Assembly (NCBI GenBank): GCA_001662425.1
Contig: BDDC01000432.1
Coordinates: 4,242-52,267, forward strand
DNA length: 48,026 bases
Source: Chlamydomonas sphaeroides
Taxonomy: Eukaryota; Chlorophyta; Chlorophyceae; Chlamydomonadales; Chlamydomonadaceae
Direction: 5' to 3'
The notes beneath the pieces were generated by a model, which saw only the letters and a list, made by a program, of their open reading frames with translations, was not told where the DNA came from and did not search any database. The position numbers and the translations under genes were made by a program. Below are positions 33,801 to 45,425 of this stretch, in pieces. Position 1 is the first letter of the stretch. Each line of letters begins with the position of its first letter.

Positions 33801-36800
33801 TCCTTCTTGCCCAGTCTGCCTCGTGCCGTGCATGTGTCGTGCGTATGTCGTACGTGTGCCATACTCGTGTCGTGCTCGTGTTGCAGATCATCGCTGACGG
33901 CGGCGCCATGCTGGAGCTCGGCAGCGAGCCCGTCGCGGCGGCGGCGGCGCCGCTGGCGGAGGCAGACCAGACCGGCGCCGCGCCCGAGGCGCCGGCGGCA
34001 GCGGCAGCGGGCGCCGACGGCGAGGCTCACGGCGGCGAGCGCAGCGCGGAGGGCCGCATCCGGCATGTGGGTCGTCGCGGCAGGCGTTGGTTGGGCCACA
34101 ATACCCACGCAAAGGGCCCATCGAGGCCATCACGCGTCCGTCCGCCGAACTTGCCGTTCGCACAGCTCACCCTAGCTCGTCTGCGCCTGCCGGGAGCGCC
34201 TGTCTTACACCCGCCGCTAGGCGTGTGTTCCAGTGTTAGGTAAAACAGGACGCGATGTGTGCGACCCCTCCGCCACCCCGTCCTGCCTTACCCCGTCCTT
34301 TCCCCCGGTCACCACCCTGCTGCCAGGCCAAGCGAGGCGCCATGGAGGTGGCGGTGATGGGCACCCTAACACACCCGCACATCGTGGGCGCCTACGCCAC
34401 CTTTTCGGGCGTGGTGGTGGTGCGCTACATGCTGCATGGCGCCAAGCGACCCGAGGTACGGCCAACTGGGCACGCACCGTACACCGTACATCCATGTACG
34501 ACACTATGTACGTCACTTGCCCCGCAGGTACGGCTGTGCCTGTCGGACGACGACATGCTCGCGGGCAAGGACCCAGGTGAGTGGGAGCGAGGCAGCAGGC
34601 GATGGGGCGCATGTGGGACCGCCTGGGCGCGCGCTTGTGGGTTTCCTGGGGCGATCGACGACCCTTGTAGCGGCTGGCCTCCGAGCCTTGCGCTCGTGGC
34701 TCGGCTAGCGGGCGGGGCCCCAGAAGCGTGAGCGAGCGGTTGGAAGCCGCAGCGCCGAGCATTGCTGCCCATGGCAGTCCGGGTCTGGCAGCTGTGTCCT
34801 TTTGTGCCTTTACGCAGTCGCGACCGTGTCGTGCCTGCCTGCTCTCCCATTGGGGATTGGGCCCATGCCCCGACCCCTCTCTCCCGCCGCAGGCCCGCTC
34901 AACCAGGTGCTGTGCCTCGAGGTGCGGATCGTCCCGTGGGTCACACGGCGGGGGCCCGGTGCAGGGTGGCAGGGCGCGCCTGGCAGGCCGCCAGCGCACC
35001 CTTGGGAGTCGCACCACAAGCCTCGTGCAAGCCCCTTGCGCCGACTCCTCTGACCTGCCCCTCGGCCAACCTGCCTCAGTTCTGCGACGCTGGGAACCTG
35101 GGGATGGCCGCGAGGGCCGGCGCCTTCCGGCTGCCGCCGCAGCCAATGGCCGGCATTCCGTTTGCCTCCGCAATGCTGCCGGCGCTCGTACCGCTGTACA
35201 CCAGTCTCCTCGAGGTGCGTACGGCATTGCAGTACAGTACGGCAGCAGTTCGGGAGGAGCGAGAAGTCACCTGATCTGGGGCACTCTGGCCATGAGCCCC
35301 TTCGCTGATGCGGCATCTCCGTCGTCACCACAGCCTCGCCTCACTCACACGCAATGCCCTCCCCACCCCGCACGCAGGTTGCCCTGGCGCTGCGCTACCT
35401 GCACTCCCGCCGCATCGCGCANNNNNNNNNNNNNNNNNNNNNNNNNNNNNNNNNNNNNNNNNNNNNNNNNNNNNNNNNNNNNNNNNNNNNNNNNNNNNNN
35501 NNNNNNNNNNNNNNNNNNNNNNNNNNNNNNNNNNNNNNNNNNNNNNNNNNNNNNNNNNNNNNNNNNNNNNNNNNNNNNNNNNNNNNNNNNNNNNNNNNNN
35601 NNNNNNNNNNNNNNNNNNNNNNNNNNNNNNNNNNNNNNNNNNNNNNNNNNNNNNNNNNNNNNNNNNNNNNNNNNNNNNNNNNNNNNNNNNNNNNNNNNNN
35701 NNNNNNNNNNNNNNNNNNNNNNNNNNNNNNNNNNNNNNNNNNNNNNNNNNNNNNNNNNNNNNNNNNNNNNNNNNNNNNNNNNNNNNNNNNNNNNNNNNNN
35801 NNNNNNNNNNNNNNNNNNNNNNNNNNNNNNNNNNNCACGAACCCGCGCCGCAGAGGGCTGCCGTCACGCACCCCGCCACGCCCTCATCACCTGGGCCTCA
35901 CCCACCTCCCGCCCTCACCGGCCGCAGCTGAGCGATCTGGGCTGCGCGCGGCTGCTCGCGGAGGAGGAGCCACAGGACGGCGAGGAGGCTGCGGCGGCTG
36001 CCAATGGCGAGGGCGCTGCCCGGCGTTTCGGCTTCCGCAGCGCCAACGCCGTGGGCACCCCGACCCACATGGTGCGCCAGGGGCAGCGTGTCACCGGACC
36101 AGTGCCTGTCGCTCAAGCGCATTTCCGCATGACACGGCAGCGATCCGGTCGCTGCCGACACCTAGCGCGTGTTATCTCTGTGCCCTGACGCCGCTGTCCC
36201 GGCGCTGCTGCGTGCTGCAGGCCCCCGAGTGCTTCATCAGGGGTACGTTGCGCTGCGCTCCAACAGTGTGTTCAAGTGTTAGGTGAAGACGGAACCCCAC
36301 ACGCGGCACAGCGCAGCTAAGGGTTGAGTGGCACGTCGGCCGTGCAGGGAGGGAATGCGGTTAGGTGCGAGTGCGGATAACGAAGCCCGACCGCAATCCG
36401 CCCGTGAGAACCCGAGTCCCGGCCCAGCCCGCGTACCGCGTCGTATGTTACCTGGCAACCAGTGTAGCAAAGCCGTGGCTATGTGTGTCGGCAGCAGGGT
36501 ATAAGGTGGCAGCCCTAGCCGCGGCGGTGTGGCGGCGGCCCGCCGGCCTGCTCCGCAGCGGACTTGCCTGACCCATGTCTGGGATTAGCAATCGCCCTAT
36601 AGAACGTGTATGAGATTCTTCACCAGTGACATCGAAGTATCATCATAGGTTTACATGTTGTTACATGTTTGTCTTCTTCCTGAGGGGTTTAGCGGTCCTA
36701 CCCGTGCCGCCATGTGCCCCACCCTCCCCACAACCGCCCACAGGCTCCCTGCTGGACGAGAAGTTGGACGTGTACGCGTTTGGGTGAGCGCTCGGCCGAC

Positions 36801-38108
36801 GCCCCTAGTGCAGCGTCGAGTGCTGCTGCGGCTTGGCAGCAGACTGCACGCTCGGCGGTCCCACAAGGGTTGGGCCGTGCCATGCCTGGTCGTCCCCTAG
36901 CACGTGTATACATACATGCCGCATCCTAGCTGCACAGGTGTTCTTATTGTATTGACGAGAAGGTGCCAATATTTCTATAAAGGTCTATCACTTAATATAC
37001 GAGGGCTGGTCGTGCATGCCCCCCAGCCCCCCCCCCCGCGTCAAGCTGGTGTCTGACCCCTGACGTACATGCATGGCCACTGTCGTACTGCCCCCTTACG
37101 ACAACAGGATCCTGATGTACGAAGTCATGGCGGCGAAATCGCCGTACGGAAGCATCGCCGTCAAGGTACGGCGCCGACTGCTGTCGCGTGCAGGGCCCTT
37201 GCTTCGGGGTCTTCCGGGGCTGGCCCGAAGCGCCAGCTCGGTTGGCGCCGCATAGGCACGCACAACTTCTAGCCCACATCCTGAATCCGGATCTCCTGGG
37301 TTGATCTTTCCCGATCTCTGGATCCCCACCAACCGCAGGATTTGCCGCGCCTAGTGGTGCGACACCACCTGCGCCCCTCCTTTGGGCTCCACTGCCCTCC
37401 GGAGTACAGGTGCGGACCTGCGCAAGTTCGGTGCCCGTATCGCGCATTATTGCCGAACGTATGCATGGCCGAACGCGGTACTGTAAGCATCGGCGCACAT
37501 GTCGCCGTACATGTGTCTCCGTACATGACGCCGTACGAGTCCCTGCACGGTGGGGGTGGCCATGCAGCAGGGACCGTTCCTGCGCACAGCGGCGTGCACA
37601 GCCGCTGCGCCTCGATCGTGCCTGTCTCACGTAGGCTTCCATCCTCCATCCAGCCGTCGTACCTTCGTCAATAGAGTCTGTTGAGTCCATTAAGTAAAAA
37701 CGTCAGCGCATCGGTAGAATGAATGTAAGACACGAGGGCAGCCTCCATCCCTGCTCGGCAGGGCTCGGCAGTAGTCGCACTCTCACTGCCGCTCACCTAC
37801 CTTTGCGGCGCCTCCTTCCCCGCCGCAGCGCCCTGGCCGCGCGCTGCTGGTCCGCACGGCCCGAGCGCCGCCCCAGCGCACGGGACCTGGTCGCCGTGCT
37901 GGAGCGCCTGCTGGCGGCGGCGCAGTCGGCGGCGGTGGCGCAGGCTGCTGCTGCGGCCATGCACGCAGTCTCCATGCAGCAGGCCGTGGCGCAGGCGGCG
38001 GCGCAGGCGGCGGCGCAGGCGGCAGTCGCCGCAGCCGCCGCACAAGCCGCGGCCTTTCAGCAGGCGCAGTCGCAGGCGGCGGCTCCTGGTGCAGCGCAGA
38101 CGCAGTAG
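27813..38108 (+). CDS. Kinase B: paralogue of kinase A, GAF-like regions plus TKL-like kinase, 25 exons
   Basis: Exons: 27813-27962, 28050-28144, 28425-28527, 28643-29004, 29563-29787, 30006-30275, 30746-30842, 31029-31580, 31684-32338, 32660-32793, 32961-33025, 33274-33338, 33536-33582, 33887-34066, 34327-34455, 34528-34576, 34893-34921, 35080-35214, 35378-(gap), 35928-36071, 36221-36242, 36744-36783, 37108-37165, 37339-37409, 37829-38108. If exon 19 has the 114 nt seen in kinase A, the protein is about 1356 aa. It starts MPLSCCFG; adjacent Cys could be S-acylated (inference). The kinase domain shows LGRGGQG (about 909), ETAVK (Lys 940), MGTLTHPHIVGAYATF, FCDAGNL, SDLGCARLL, GTPTHM-APECF, DVYAFG and RPSARDL. 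The catalytic-loop exon is lost in the 414-N gap. A poor Ala/Gly-rich insert follows the ATP Lys, as in copy A. Intron 7 has a GC donor and is open in frame. All exon-length differences from copy A are multiples of three, so both genes look functional. Confidence 0.85.
29005..29562 (+). repeat. Intron 4 of kinase B with (ACCTG)n and a longer tandem repeat
   Basis: A run of about twenty ACCTG pentamers spans roughly 29402-29507. Upstream, about 29139-29250, a unit containing GGGCCTAGGAGTGGCTGGGT is repeated two to three times. Neither resembles the 13-bp array in the matching intron of kinase A. Confidence 0.92.
33026..33273 (+). repeat. Intron 11 of kinase B, degenerate CAGCA/GGGC minisatellite
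   Basis: Between about 33089 and 33205 the sequence repeats irregular units such as CAGCACAGCAGG and CAGCGCAGCGGGGCT. The repeats lie entirely within the intron that precedes the glycine-loop exon. Confidence 0.75.
35422..35835. other. Assembly gap (414 N) in exon 19 / intron 19 of kinase B
   Basis: The bases on either side align to positions 7611 and 7530 of kinase A, which are separated by only 80 nt there. The gap hides the catalytic loop and the start of intron 19. Its stated length is 334 nt more than the paralogue predicts. Confidence 0.9.
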
Positions 38109-39255
38109 CACCGCAGCGCCAGCGCCAGCGCTGGCGGCGGCGCTGCTGGCGCTTGCGCGAGGCCTGCGGCGGTAGCGCAAGCACCACGCCGCGGTTCGCT
38201 TCGTCAGGGAGCCCGTCTCGACATCCTACGGGCGAGCGGGCTGGGAGGACGCGGCGCAGGTCGATTGACCGCGAGCTGCAGACAGCGGCTGCGGAGGATG
38301 AGGGCCCAGGGCGATGCCCCTGCGGCCATGCCGGCGACGGATGCGGACGTACGGTCGCCGCGCAGCAGGCGGGGTGGCGGGAGGCGTCACGGCACGGCAG
38401 CAGAGCGCTGCTTGGAAACCGTATGCTGTCGCGAGCCCGTGATTGCGTACTGCAGCATGCGTGCGAGATGCAAGCGGACACAAATCGGCGCTTTCTACGC
38501 GAATTCGCGCGCTTTGAGCAAGGCAGCTCAAGCACGTGTGGCGCCCTGCCGGACGGAGCACATGCATCATGGTTGACAGCGATCGGGATCGGGACCGACC
38601 GTACTTGCCGGACGCTTGGGCGCACCGCGCGGCCGCGCGCTGCACGGTGCGTGCCAGCAGCGAAAGTGCCAGCGGCGGGCGTTGTGTGCGATTTTGTGTA
38701 GCAGCGGCGGCCTGCGTTGCCTGCAGCGCTCGGCGGCTGCCGGTCGTAGGCGTCCGTTCGTTCGTTGCCGCCCAGGTTGACTCCTTGAGGTGCGGTGCGT
38801 GCGCAGGCCAGGTGTGGCTTGGGATGGATGGACGTGTTGTGTGCGGGTGTGCAGCGAAGTGCGCCTTGCTTTTGAAGTTTTTCCGCACGCCGGACTCGGG
38901 CCGGGTGCGCGCGCGTCCGGAGCAGGTAGGGCCGCGAAAGCGCCGCACGCCCGCTGCCGCACTCCTTAGAAGGTGTGTTCGTCCTTCGTCGTGCATGGAA
39001 GCACACGCACACCGTGCTGTTGGCCTGCTCTGGCCGAAAGTCATGAACGACCAGAACGAACCCCAGTGCATGCCGGGTATGTAGTAGTAGGTGAGGCTTG
39101 TTGCGTGCGTGCGTGCAAGGGCGGGGGCGGCGGGCTGGTGAGGCGGAGCCGGGGCCCGCCGCCTTGCGCGCGGCCCGACTCGGAGCTGAGCTGGCTGTAG
39201 TCTGTGCCGGCGGCGCGTATGTGGGGCCGTGGGTGCGCGCGGTTGTTAGTGGTTA

Positions 39256-39292
<37 letters not shown>

Positions 39293-42200
39293 CAAACAAG
39301 CGCAAGTGCGCGACGGCAGCACGGCATCCGGCGCTCACGCGACCGCCGAGACCACCGGGCCCTGGAAACAGTATGATGCTATCCCAGTCTAGCCGGCCCT
39401 TGACGGACGGTGGCCGTTTGCCGTCGTGTGTTGTCGGTGGTGCAGTAGCGGAGCGTGCCGTGTCGAGCGCAGCGTGCCGCGTCGATCGAGGTCGGCAAGC
39501 CGCCGCCGCCACCAGGCAGGGCCAGCGGCGCGTCATGCGTTTTTGCAGTGCTGGCAGCTGCACGCTGCGGCTCGGCTCGCGATAAAGCACATCGGAATAG
39601 AGCTGTGAGGCAAGGTCATCGGCATAAGGCTGCAGTCGGAGTGCAACGAACCCGTGGATGGGTATATGCGTGAGCATGCATGGCGATGTCGGCGGCGGTA
39701 TCATGGCCGTGGTCGGGAGTTTGCACTGCGGTCGTCTTTCGGCCGCGACGTGCTGGGGCTGCTGTTTTCCGCAGAGAATATGTAGGCTGCCATAAGTTGC
39801 GAGCCGTGCACGCTCAAGCAAGTTCACGTCGACGCGCCATCCATCATCGATCAACCGACGACGTTGCCAAAGGAGCCAGTGCGGCATCGGCCTTGTGTGC
39901 ATTGCACTCGTGTGCCCTGTGCCGCGTATTGTCGCGTTGCTAACGGATTCATTGTCAGTTGGTTGTTAAGGATGTACGGCTGAGTTCAAGGAAGTCACAC
40001 GCAGAAGCGAGGGCTGCTACAGCGGCGTGGTAAGGCAGCGAGCAGTGGCGTGGTCATCTTTATAGGGCCGCGTGTGTAGCACGGGAGCCTGCTTGCTGGT
40101 GCAGCAGGGAATGCAGTCATTCTGTCCTCCGGGGGTGCATCCGTCGGTCGCGCTTGCGATGCTGTAATGCTGCTGCAGGGAGGCATGTCGGGCAGGCGGC
40201 CGGGGCGGCGGCGGGGCTCCGCACGCTGCGTGCGGGCGCTAGCTACCTTCATGCGACCGACGCCTGCAGCCCTTCCCACTCGAACTGCTCGTACCGGCGA
40301 GGCAGGCCGACCTGCTACGTTTGGAGGGCTGCGCTGGTGGGGTGCCTCGCAGATGTTCGTTGTGCTGCTGCTGCCGCCGCGCGAAGTCATCAGCAGGCGC
40401 CGGCCGGCCCAGCAGGGCCGCGGCCGTGCAGAAGGCACGTGCCGGCAGGAAGCTGGGGGATGGCGGGATGGCCGGCTACCGCCGATGGCGGCCCTTCGCT
40501 TGCGCGCGCTCGGCTCGCGCCGGTGTGGTTAGGGTTATGGGGGACGAGCAGCGCATCGCATGGTACCGCGGTCATTGCGGTTGGGCGTGCGCCTGCTGCG
40601 GTGGTCGCATACTTAGCTAGCTGCTGCTACGTGGTCGTCTTTGTGCTATGTGCTCGTGTGCTCGAGTCGCGGCGCATTCATTTGGGCCCAGCGAGGCTTT
40701 TGACTTCGGACGTGCGTGGCACCTAGCTACCAGCACCTGGCTGCACCTGGCTGCACCTGGCTGGTTGCCGGTGCGCTGCGTGTGCGTGGTGGCATGGGGC
40801 CGGAGCGCGCGCGGCTGGCGTGCGTGTGTGTGAGCGTGCGTGGGTGTTGTTAATTTGGGCCTCACTACTGTGCGGGTTGGTGTGCATTCAGAAATAGGGA
40901 CATGTTGTAAACACGACCCGGGGCGCACGCCCTGGGTTGCGTGTTTCGTGGCTGGTTGCAGTCGTTGTGGACTGAACATTGGTAGTGCGATGCCCGGTAT
41001 CGGGAACCCGAGTCATTGCAACGTTTAGCCGCGGGCGGCCTCCACGTGTGGGTGTGGGTGTGTGGGTGTGTTCGATCATGAGTTCAGGTGACAAGCGTGG
41101 TGTGTGTCGGTGGCTGTCTTTCTGTGTGGGTGCGGTGGTGTGGCCCGCCGCCAGCCCCGGCGCCCTGCTGTCGCCTTGCCAGCGCCGCATCTCACCTGCG
41201 CGGGTCTTGCTTGTTCCTGGTTGCGGCCAGGGGGTCGTGGGTGGCATAGCACTTGTGCGTGTGCGAGCGGGCGCGCAACGCGCATCGGCGGCGATCACCG
41301 ATTGGGCCAGACAGCAGCCGAGCCGTACTAGCTGGAGTACGTGCGGGCGCACTCAGTGGCCTCCGCCACACATGCTGCAGGCTGCAGCAGGAAGTTGCAA
41401 GGCCCTGCCCCGCCGAGTGCAGGCGCGTGCAGTGCACCGGCGGCAGAGCATGCATGCCGTACGGCAGGCCCTTGCTTGTATCCATCCGTGCGAGCACCTG
41501 TTTCACAGTTGTGCCGGTGCGTGGTAGGCGACATATATGCTGTGAGGGCGCACGCGTGGTGAGCTGTGTGGTGGTGCAGGTGTCAGCGCGCGGCACCGAC
41601 ACATGTGCGTGGGTGCTGGTCGCGGGATGGGGCGACGGGCCCGTCCCCCGGTGTGTGTGCTCGTGGAGCGCTTGCTGCGCTTTGTGTGGTTGGTTCCTGT
41701 TTTGGGGAGGATGCGGATGTAGGTAGCTAGGCCGTGGAGAACCTGATGGGGGCGGCGGGGGGCGGGCCCTACCTCGCTCGGCCTCACCGCATCCCTGATT
41801 CCTCGACTCTCCGCACATGCGGAGAGCGGCCGTGTCTTCTCGCGGTGGCCGTACTAGCGCCGCATTGTGACTGACATAGATTTGGGTGAGTTGGATGGAG
41901 GCGAACGTATGTTCATTTATCGAGCTATCCTATGTGTGCGTCATAGCTTCCCAAGACGGGATCAAGCAGCTCGCTCCTCTACATACCCAAAGCCCAAACA
42001 CACTGCCGCTGGCAACATGGCACGGACGGCAACATAGCCTCACCGCGCGGGGCACCTGATGAGCCATCGGCCGGAGCCGCCCGGTCTGCCAGCGCCCACC
42101 TGGCCTGATCAATTACAGCGAAGCCAACGGACGGCCACGTGACAATCTGAACCTGCGTAACCGAGGCAATATCGAGACCTCCCTGCGATGTTAGAGGGGA

Positions 42201-42706
42201 GAAACACGATGGCAAGCAGGCCGCAAAAAGCCTGGCCCCGCCGGTCGCTGCGTCCCAGCCAGTTGCCATGCAGGTCGACTCCTGGGCTGGGGGGCCAGAT
42301 AAGTGAGGCCGCAAAGGGGGAGGGGCAAGAATGTGGCTTCGCATTTAGCCGACCCTTTGGAGGCGTGACAAGTGGCTCATGGGGGCGGGCCAGGGGAATA
42401 ACATAGGATACGCATGTGGGTAATTCCCGAAAACCCCGCTAACTCAAACCAATCAAAACACAAGACAATTTATCTATTAAACCGCTATGCTGAATGCGTA
42501 AGATGCGGTAAACGGCATTCATAAGCAAACGGAGCATCAGAACCAGTGACTTCGCCTCTCGCTTCGACGTCTGCTGCCAGTGACCAAACCAAAGCGATAC
42601 ACTGATAGAGAATACGACAAGCTCTTGCCGGCGAGCAACATGTCGCTTGATTTCGTTGTCCTCGTAGTTCAGCTCCGTCGTTAGCAATCCTCACACGAGC
42701 TTGGAC
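38109..42706. other. Region between kinase B and the disordered-protein gene; probable long 3'UTR
   Basis: No gene was recognised in 4.6 kb. TGTAA motifs downstream of kinase B occur first at 40163-40167 and then at 40906-40910, suggesting a 2.1-2.8 kb 3'UTR unless another signal is used. Contents include a (TGCG)n run (39257-39290), a threefold CACCTGGCTG repeat near 40735-40765, and a nine-base-pair hairpin CTCTCCGCA/TGCGGAGAG near 41807-41826. The last 270 bp (42430-42700) are distinctly AT-richer and probably hold the promoter of the next gene. Confidence 0.4.
39257..39290. repeat. (TGCG)n microsatellite
   Basis: About eight perfect TGCG tetramers, responsible for artificial Thr-His-Ala-Arg repeat frames on the opposite strand. 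Confidence 0.95.
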
Positions 42707-45279
42707 ATGGAAGCAGCGCTCAAAATTATGCGCACTCGTCCAGTCGGGCCCTCAACGGGAACAACCCTGCCTGGGGTGCCGCCGCCGGGATGCCGCAGTC
42801 CGAGCCCCGGTGCCGGGGCGCGCGCGAGCATCAGTCGCGAGCCGAGCTGCAAGGAAGCTACGGACGCTGCCTCCGCAGCAGCTGCAGCGCAGCAGGCCAA
42901 GGCGCCGTTGGCACGCACACGGAGCGTCGCGCCGCTAGCACAGCGGCCCGACGTCGACGCAGCATGCCAGGTACGCACACCTGACCATGCAGAGGCTCGA
43001 TGCACCATAAAACAATGCACGCTCCTATCTCAACCTGCGGTGTCCTGGTCACATGCACTGATGGCGCCCCCTGGGGCCCCATCTGCATGCAGGCCCCCAG
43101 CGTCGGCGGCAACACCGCAGTGTCCCCGACAGGAGCCCCGCGAAGCGACGTCACCGCAGCCAGCAGGGGCGTCGCGAGCGGCCCTGTCAAGGAATCGCTC
43201 GCGGCTGCCGATGCCTCGCAGCCACACCGCGGCGTCCTCTCCATCGGCCGAGCCGCCTCGTCCTCCGCCGCACTCGCCGCTGTGCCGCCGCCGCCGCTGG
43301 CCGCCGCCGCGCTGTCAGCGGCCAAATGCCTGCCGCCGCCGTCGCCACACGCTCTCCTTGCAGCCACATCAACATCAGCGGTCGCTGCCTCCACCGACGG
43401 CCTGCGCAGCTGTGGCGCCAGCCCGGCGCGCCAGCCGCGTCGCGGCGTCGGCGGCGTCGGCGCCGCCGCCGCGCCGGCGCCGCTGGCGTTGCCGCGCCTG
43501 CCCAGCCAGTCTCTGGGCTCCTGCGGCAGTCCCTCACCGGGGAGCCCGCTGTTCGGCGCCGCCAGCGGAGGACGCAGCCCCGGCCTCGCGGCCGGCTCGG
43601 GTTCGTGTCCGGCCTCCCCCGCGGGCTCCTCCCCGACGATGCCCCGCTGCCGCGGCACTACCCCCCTCGGTTCTCCTGGGGCCAGCGGCGGCGGCGCCGC
43701 TGCCGCCGCCTCCAACGCGATGTCCTCGCAGCCCCGCTCCCGCCTTGCCGGCGTGTCTGAAAGCCAAGTCCTGTTCAGCCAACGGAGCGTTAAATTGGCA
43801 GCAATGGCGGCGGCCGGACCGGACGCCCGGTCCCGGCGGCTGGCAAGCCTTGAGGCCGATGCCGACGGCGGCGACCTGCTGGCTGACGGTGCCGACGACG
43901 ACGAGCGGTGCAACGGCAGCGCCGCCGCCATAGGCCGGCTTGCGCCGTCGACGCGCATTAGTCTCGGCGGCACGCTCGGCGCCGGTTTGACCGGCGGCAG
44001 CGGCGCCGCCGGCGGCGGGTCGCGAAGCGCCAGCGTCAGCGGCGAGGTGGTGGCGCTGCAGGGGCCGACGGCGCATGGCGGCGACGGCGGCGGCGGCGGC
44101 GGCTGCAGCCCGCCGCTGGCGGAGCGCGCTCGGTCGATGAGCAACTTGAGCGTCCTAGCCCGCCCGGCGCTGCCGTCGCTGACGTGGCAGGCTAGGCCCG
44201 TCGTGATGAACGAGCCGGCGCCGCGGCACTCGCTGACGCGCGCCAACAGCCGCATGTCGGACGTGCCGGCCGCCGCCGCGGCCCGCCGGCACGGCCGCGC
44301 GCGCGCGTCAAGCGACGGCGACGGCTCGGACGCCGAGGAGGCGGCGCTAGTGGCGGCGGCGGCGAACGAGGCGGAGGAGCTCGCGCTGCTGGAGCAGTGG
44401 GCGTCGGGTGGCATGGGCTCGGAGCCCGGCGCGGCGGAGGCGCTCGAGCAGCGGCGCGGCCTGGCGCGGCTGTCCACGATGCGGGCCAAGCTGCTGCACG
44501 GCCTGGGCGTCGGCACGGCGGCGCCGCCGCCAGGCGCCGACGGCGCCGCCGCCAGCGGCTCGTCGTTCTCCGACATGATCGGGGCCATCTCGCGCCTGCC
44601 GCGCATTGACCCCGACCTCATGCGCGACCCCGCCCACCGCCACGCGCTCAAGTCGCGGTACGCCAAGAAGACCGACGGTGCGTGCTGCGCTCGCCGCGGG
44701 GGGCCGCGGCGGCGAGTGCCGCGGCGGGGCGGGGTCATGCGGCCAGCACTCGCGGGGCCTCTCAGGCGCTGCCCTGGCTGCATAGCTGAGGCCGCCCGGG
44801 CTTTTATCCCCTTGCAACCTCTGCGGCACGGGCGCGCCGGTCTTTGCTGTTAGCAGGAGTGGGCTGGCGGGGCCAGGACAGGCACACGGCCCGCCCGGGG
44901 GCCATGCGCAGGGCGCGCGGCGTGGCGCTAGCGGGCCTGGTTGGCGAGCCCAACGCCCCCATGTGACGCGTGTTGTGACGCCCTAGCTACCCGCACCACG
45001 CAAGTCGCGCTTCGCACGCACAACGAACTCGCGCCGCGGATTCCCCCTTCTGGGTCGGCAGGGAAGCCGAGTGCGTCTGGGCCTACGCACATGCGGGATT
45101 TGGGATGTCTGGCTTGCCTCGGGACCTCTCACTTACGGCACCGTCTCGCTGCTCTCCCATCATGTGCCCCGCCCCCGACCACCACCACCCCACACACAGA
45201 CGGAGCCAAGCTGGCTACCGAGGCGGTGCGGGAGGTGGCCATCTTCGACCGCCACCAGCGCAAGGCGGCGCACCTGTGA
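42707..45279 (+). CDS. Unrecognised 642-aa Ser/Ala/Gly-rich, largely disordered protein
   Basis: Exons 42707-42970, 43093-44677 and 45200-45279 join in phase (GT-AG) to give 642 aa. The first ATG (MEAALKIMRTRPVG) follows an AT-richer stretch and was chosen as the start. Residues about 1-450 are low-complexity (Ala, Ser, Pro, Gly) with scattered basic-Ser motifs such as RARSMSNLS, RHSLTRANSRMS and RARASSDGDGSD, the last leading into an acidic patch. About 470-560 is helical in character (EEAALVAAAANEAEELALLEQWAS, then LSTMRAKLLHGLG). The end is more protein-like: FSDMIGAISRLPRIDPDL, HALKSRYAKKTD, REVAIFDRHQRKAAHL. No family was recognised. The RxxS clusters could be phosphorylation or 14-3-3 sites, which is inference only. 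The antisense strand is also open for most of exon 2, a GC artefact. A TGTAA lies at 45998-46002. Confidence 0.62.
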
Positions 45280-45425
45280 GGGGCCGCGGCAGCAGAGGGC
45301 CGCGGCGGCGGACGGCCGCGGCGGCGGAGGGCCGCGGCGGCGGAGGGCCGCGGCGGCGGACGGCCGCGGCGGCGGACGGCCGCGGCGGCGGAGGGCCGCG
45401 GCGGCGCGGAGGGGCCGCGGCGGCG
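45280..45425. repeat. GC-rich minisatellite in the 3'UTR of the disordered-protein gene
   Basis: Starting immediately after the stop codon, units of about 15 bp such as GGCCGCGGCGGCGGA are repeated about nine times. They read as Arg/Ala/Gly repeats in all frames and should not be taken as coding. Confidence 0.9.

Noticed and set aside
39246..39902. 218-aa minus-strand open frame
   Set aside because: Part of it is the translated TGCG microsatellite; the rest shows no motif and the wrong codon bias.
42439..42687. 82-aa minus-strand open frame with natural-looking composition
   Set aside because: It lies in an AT-richer patch just upstream of a gene start and lacks the G/C-rich third positions of genuine exons here. 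It is more likely promoter DNA, and no family was recognised.
42858..44783. 641-aa minus-strand open frame
   Set aside because: It is antisense to the 642-aa plus-strand gene and open only because of the high GC content. The plus strand has a consistent three-exon model, a more protein-like C-terminus and a downstream TGTAA.
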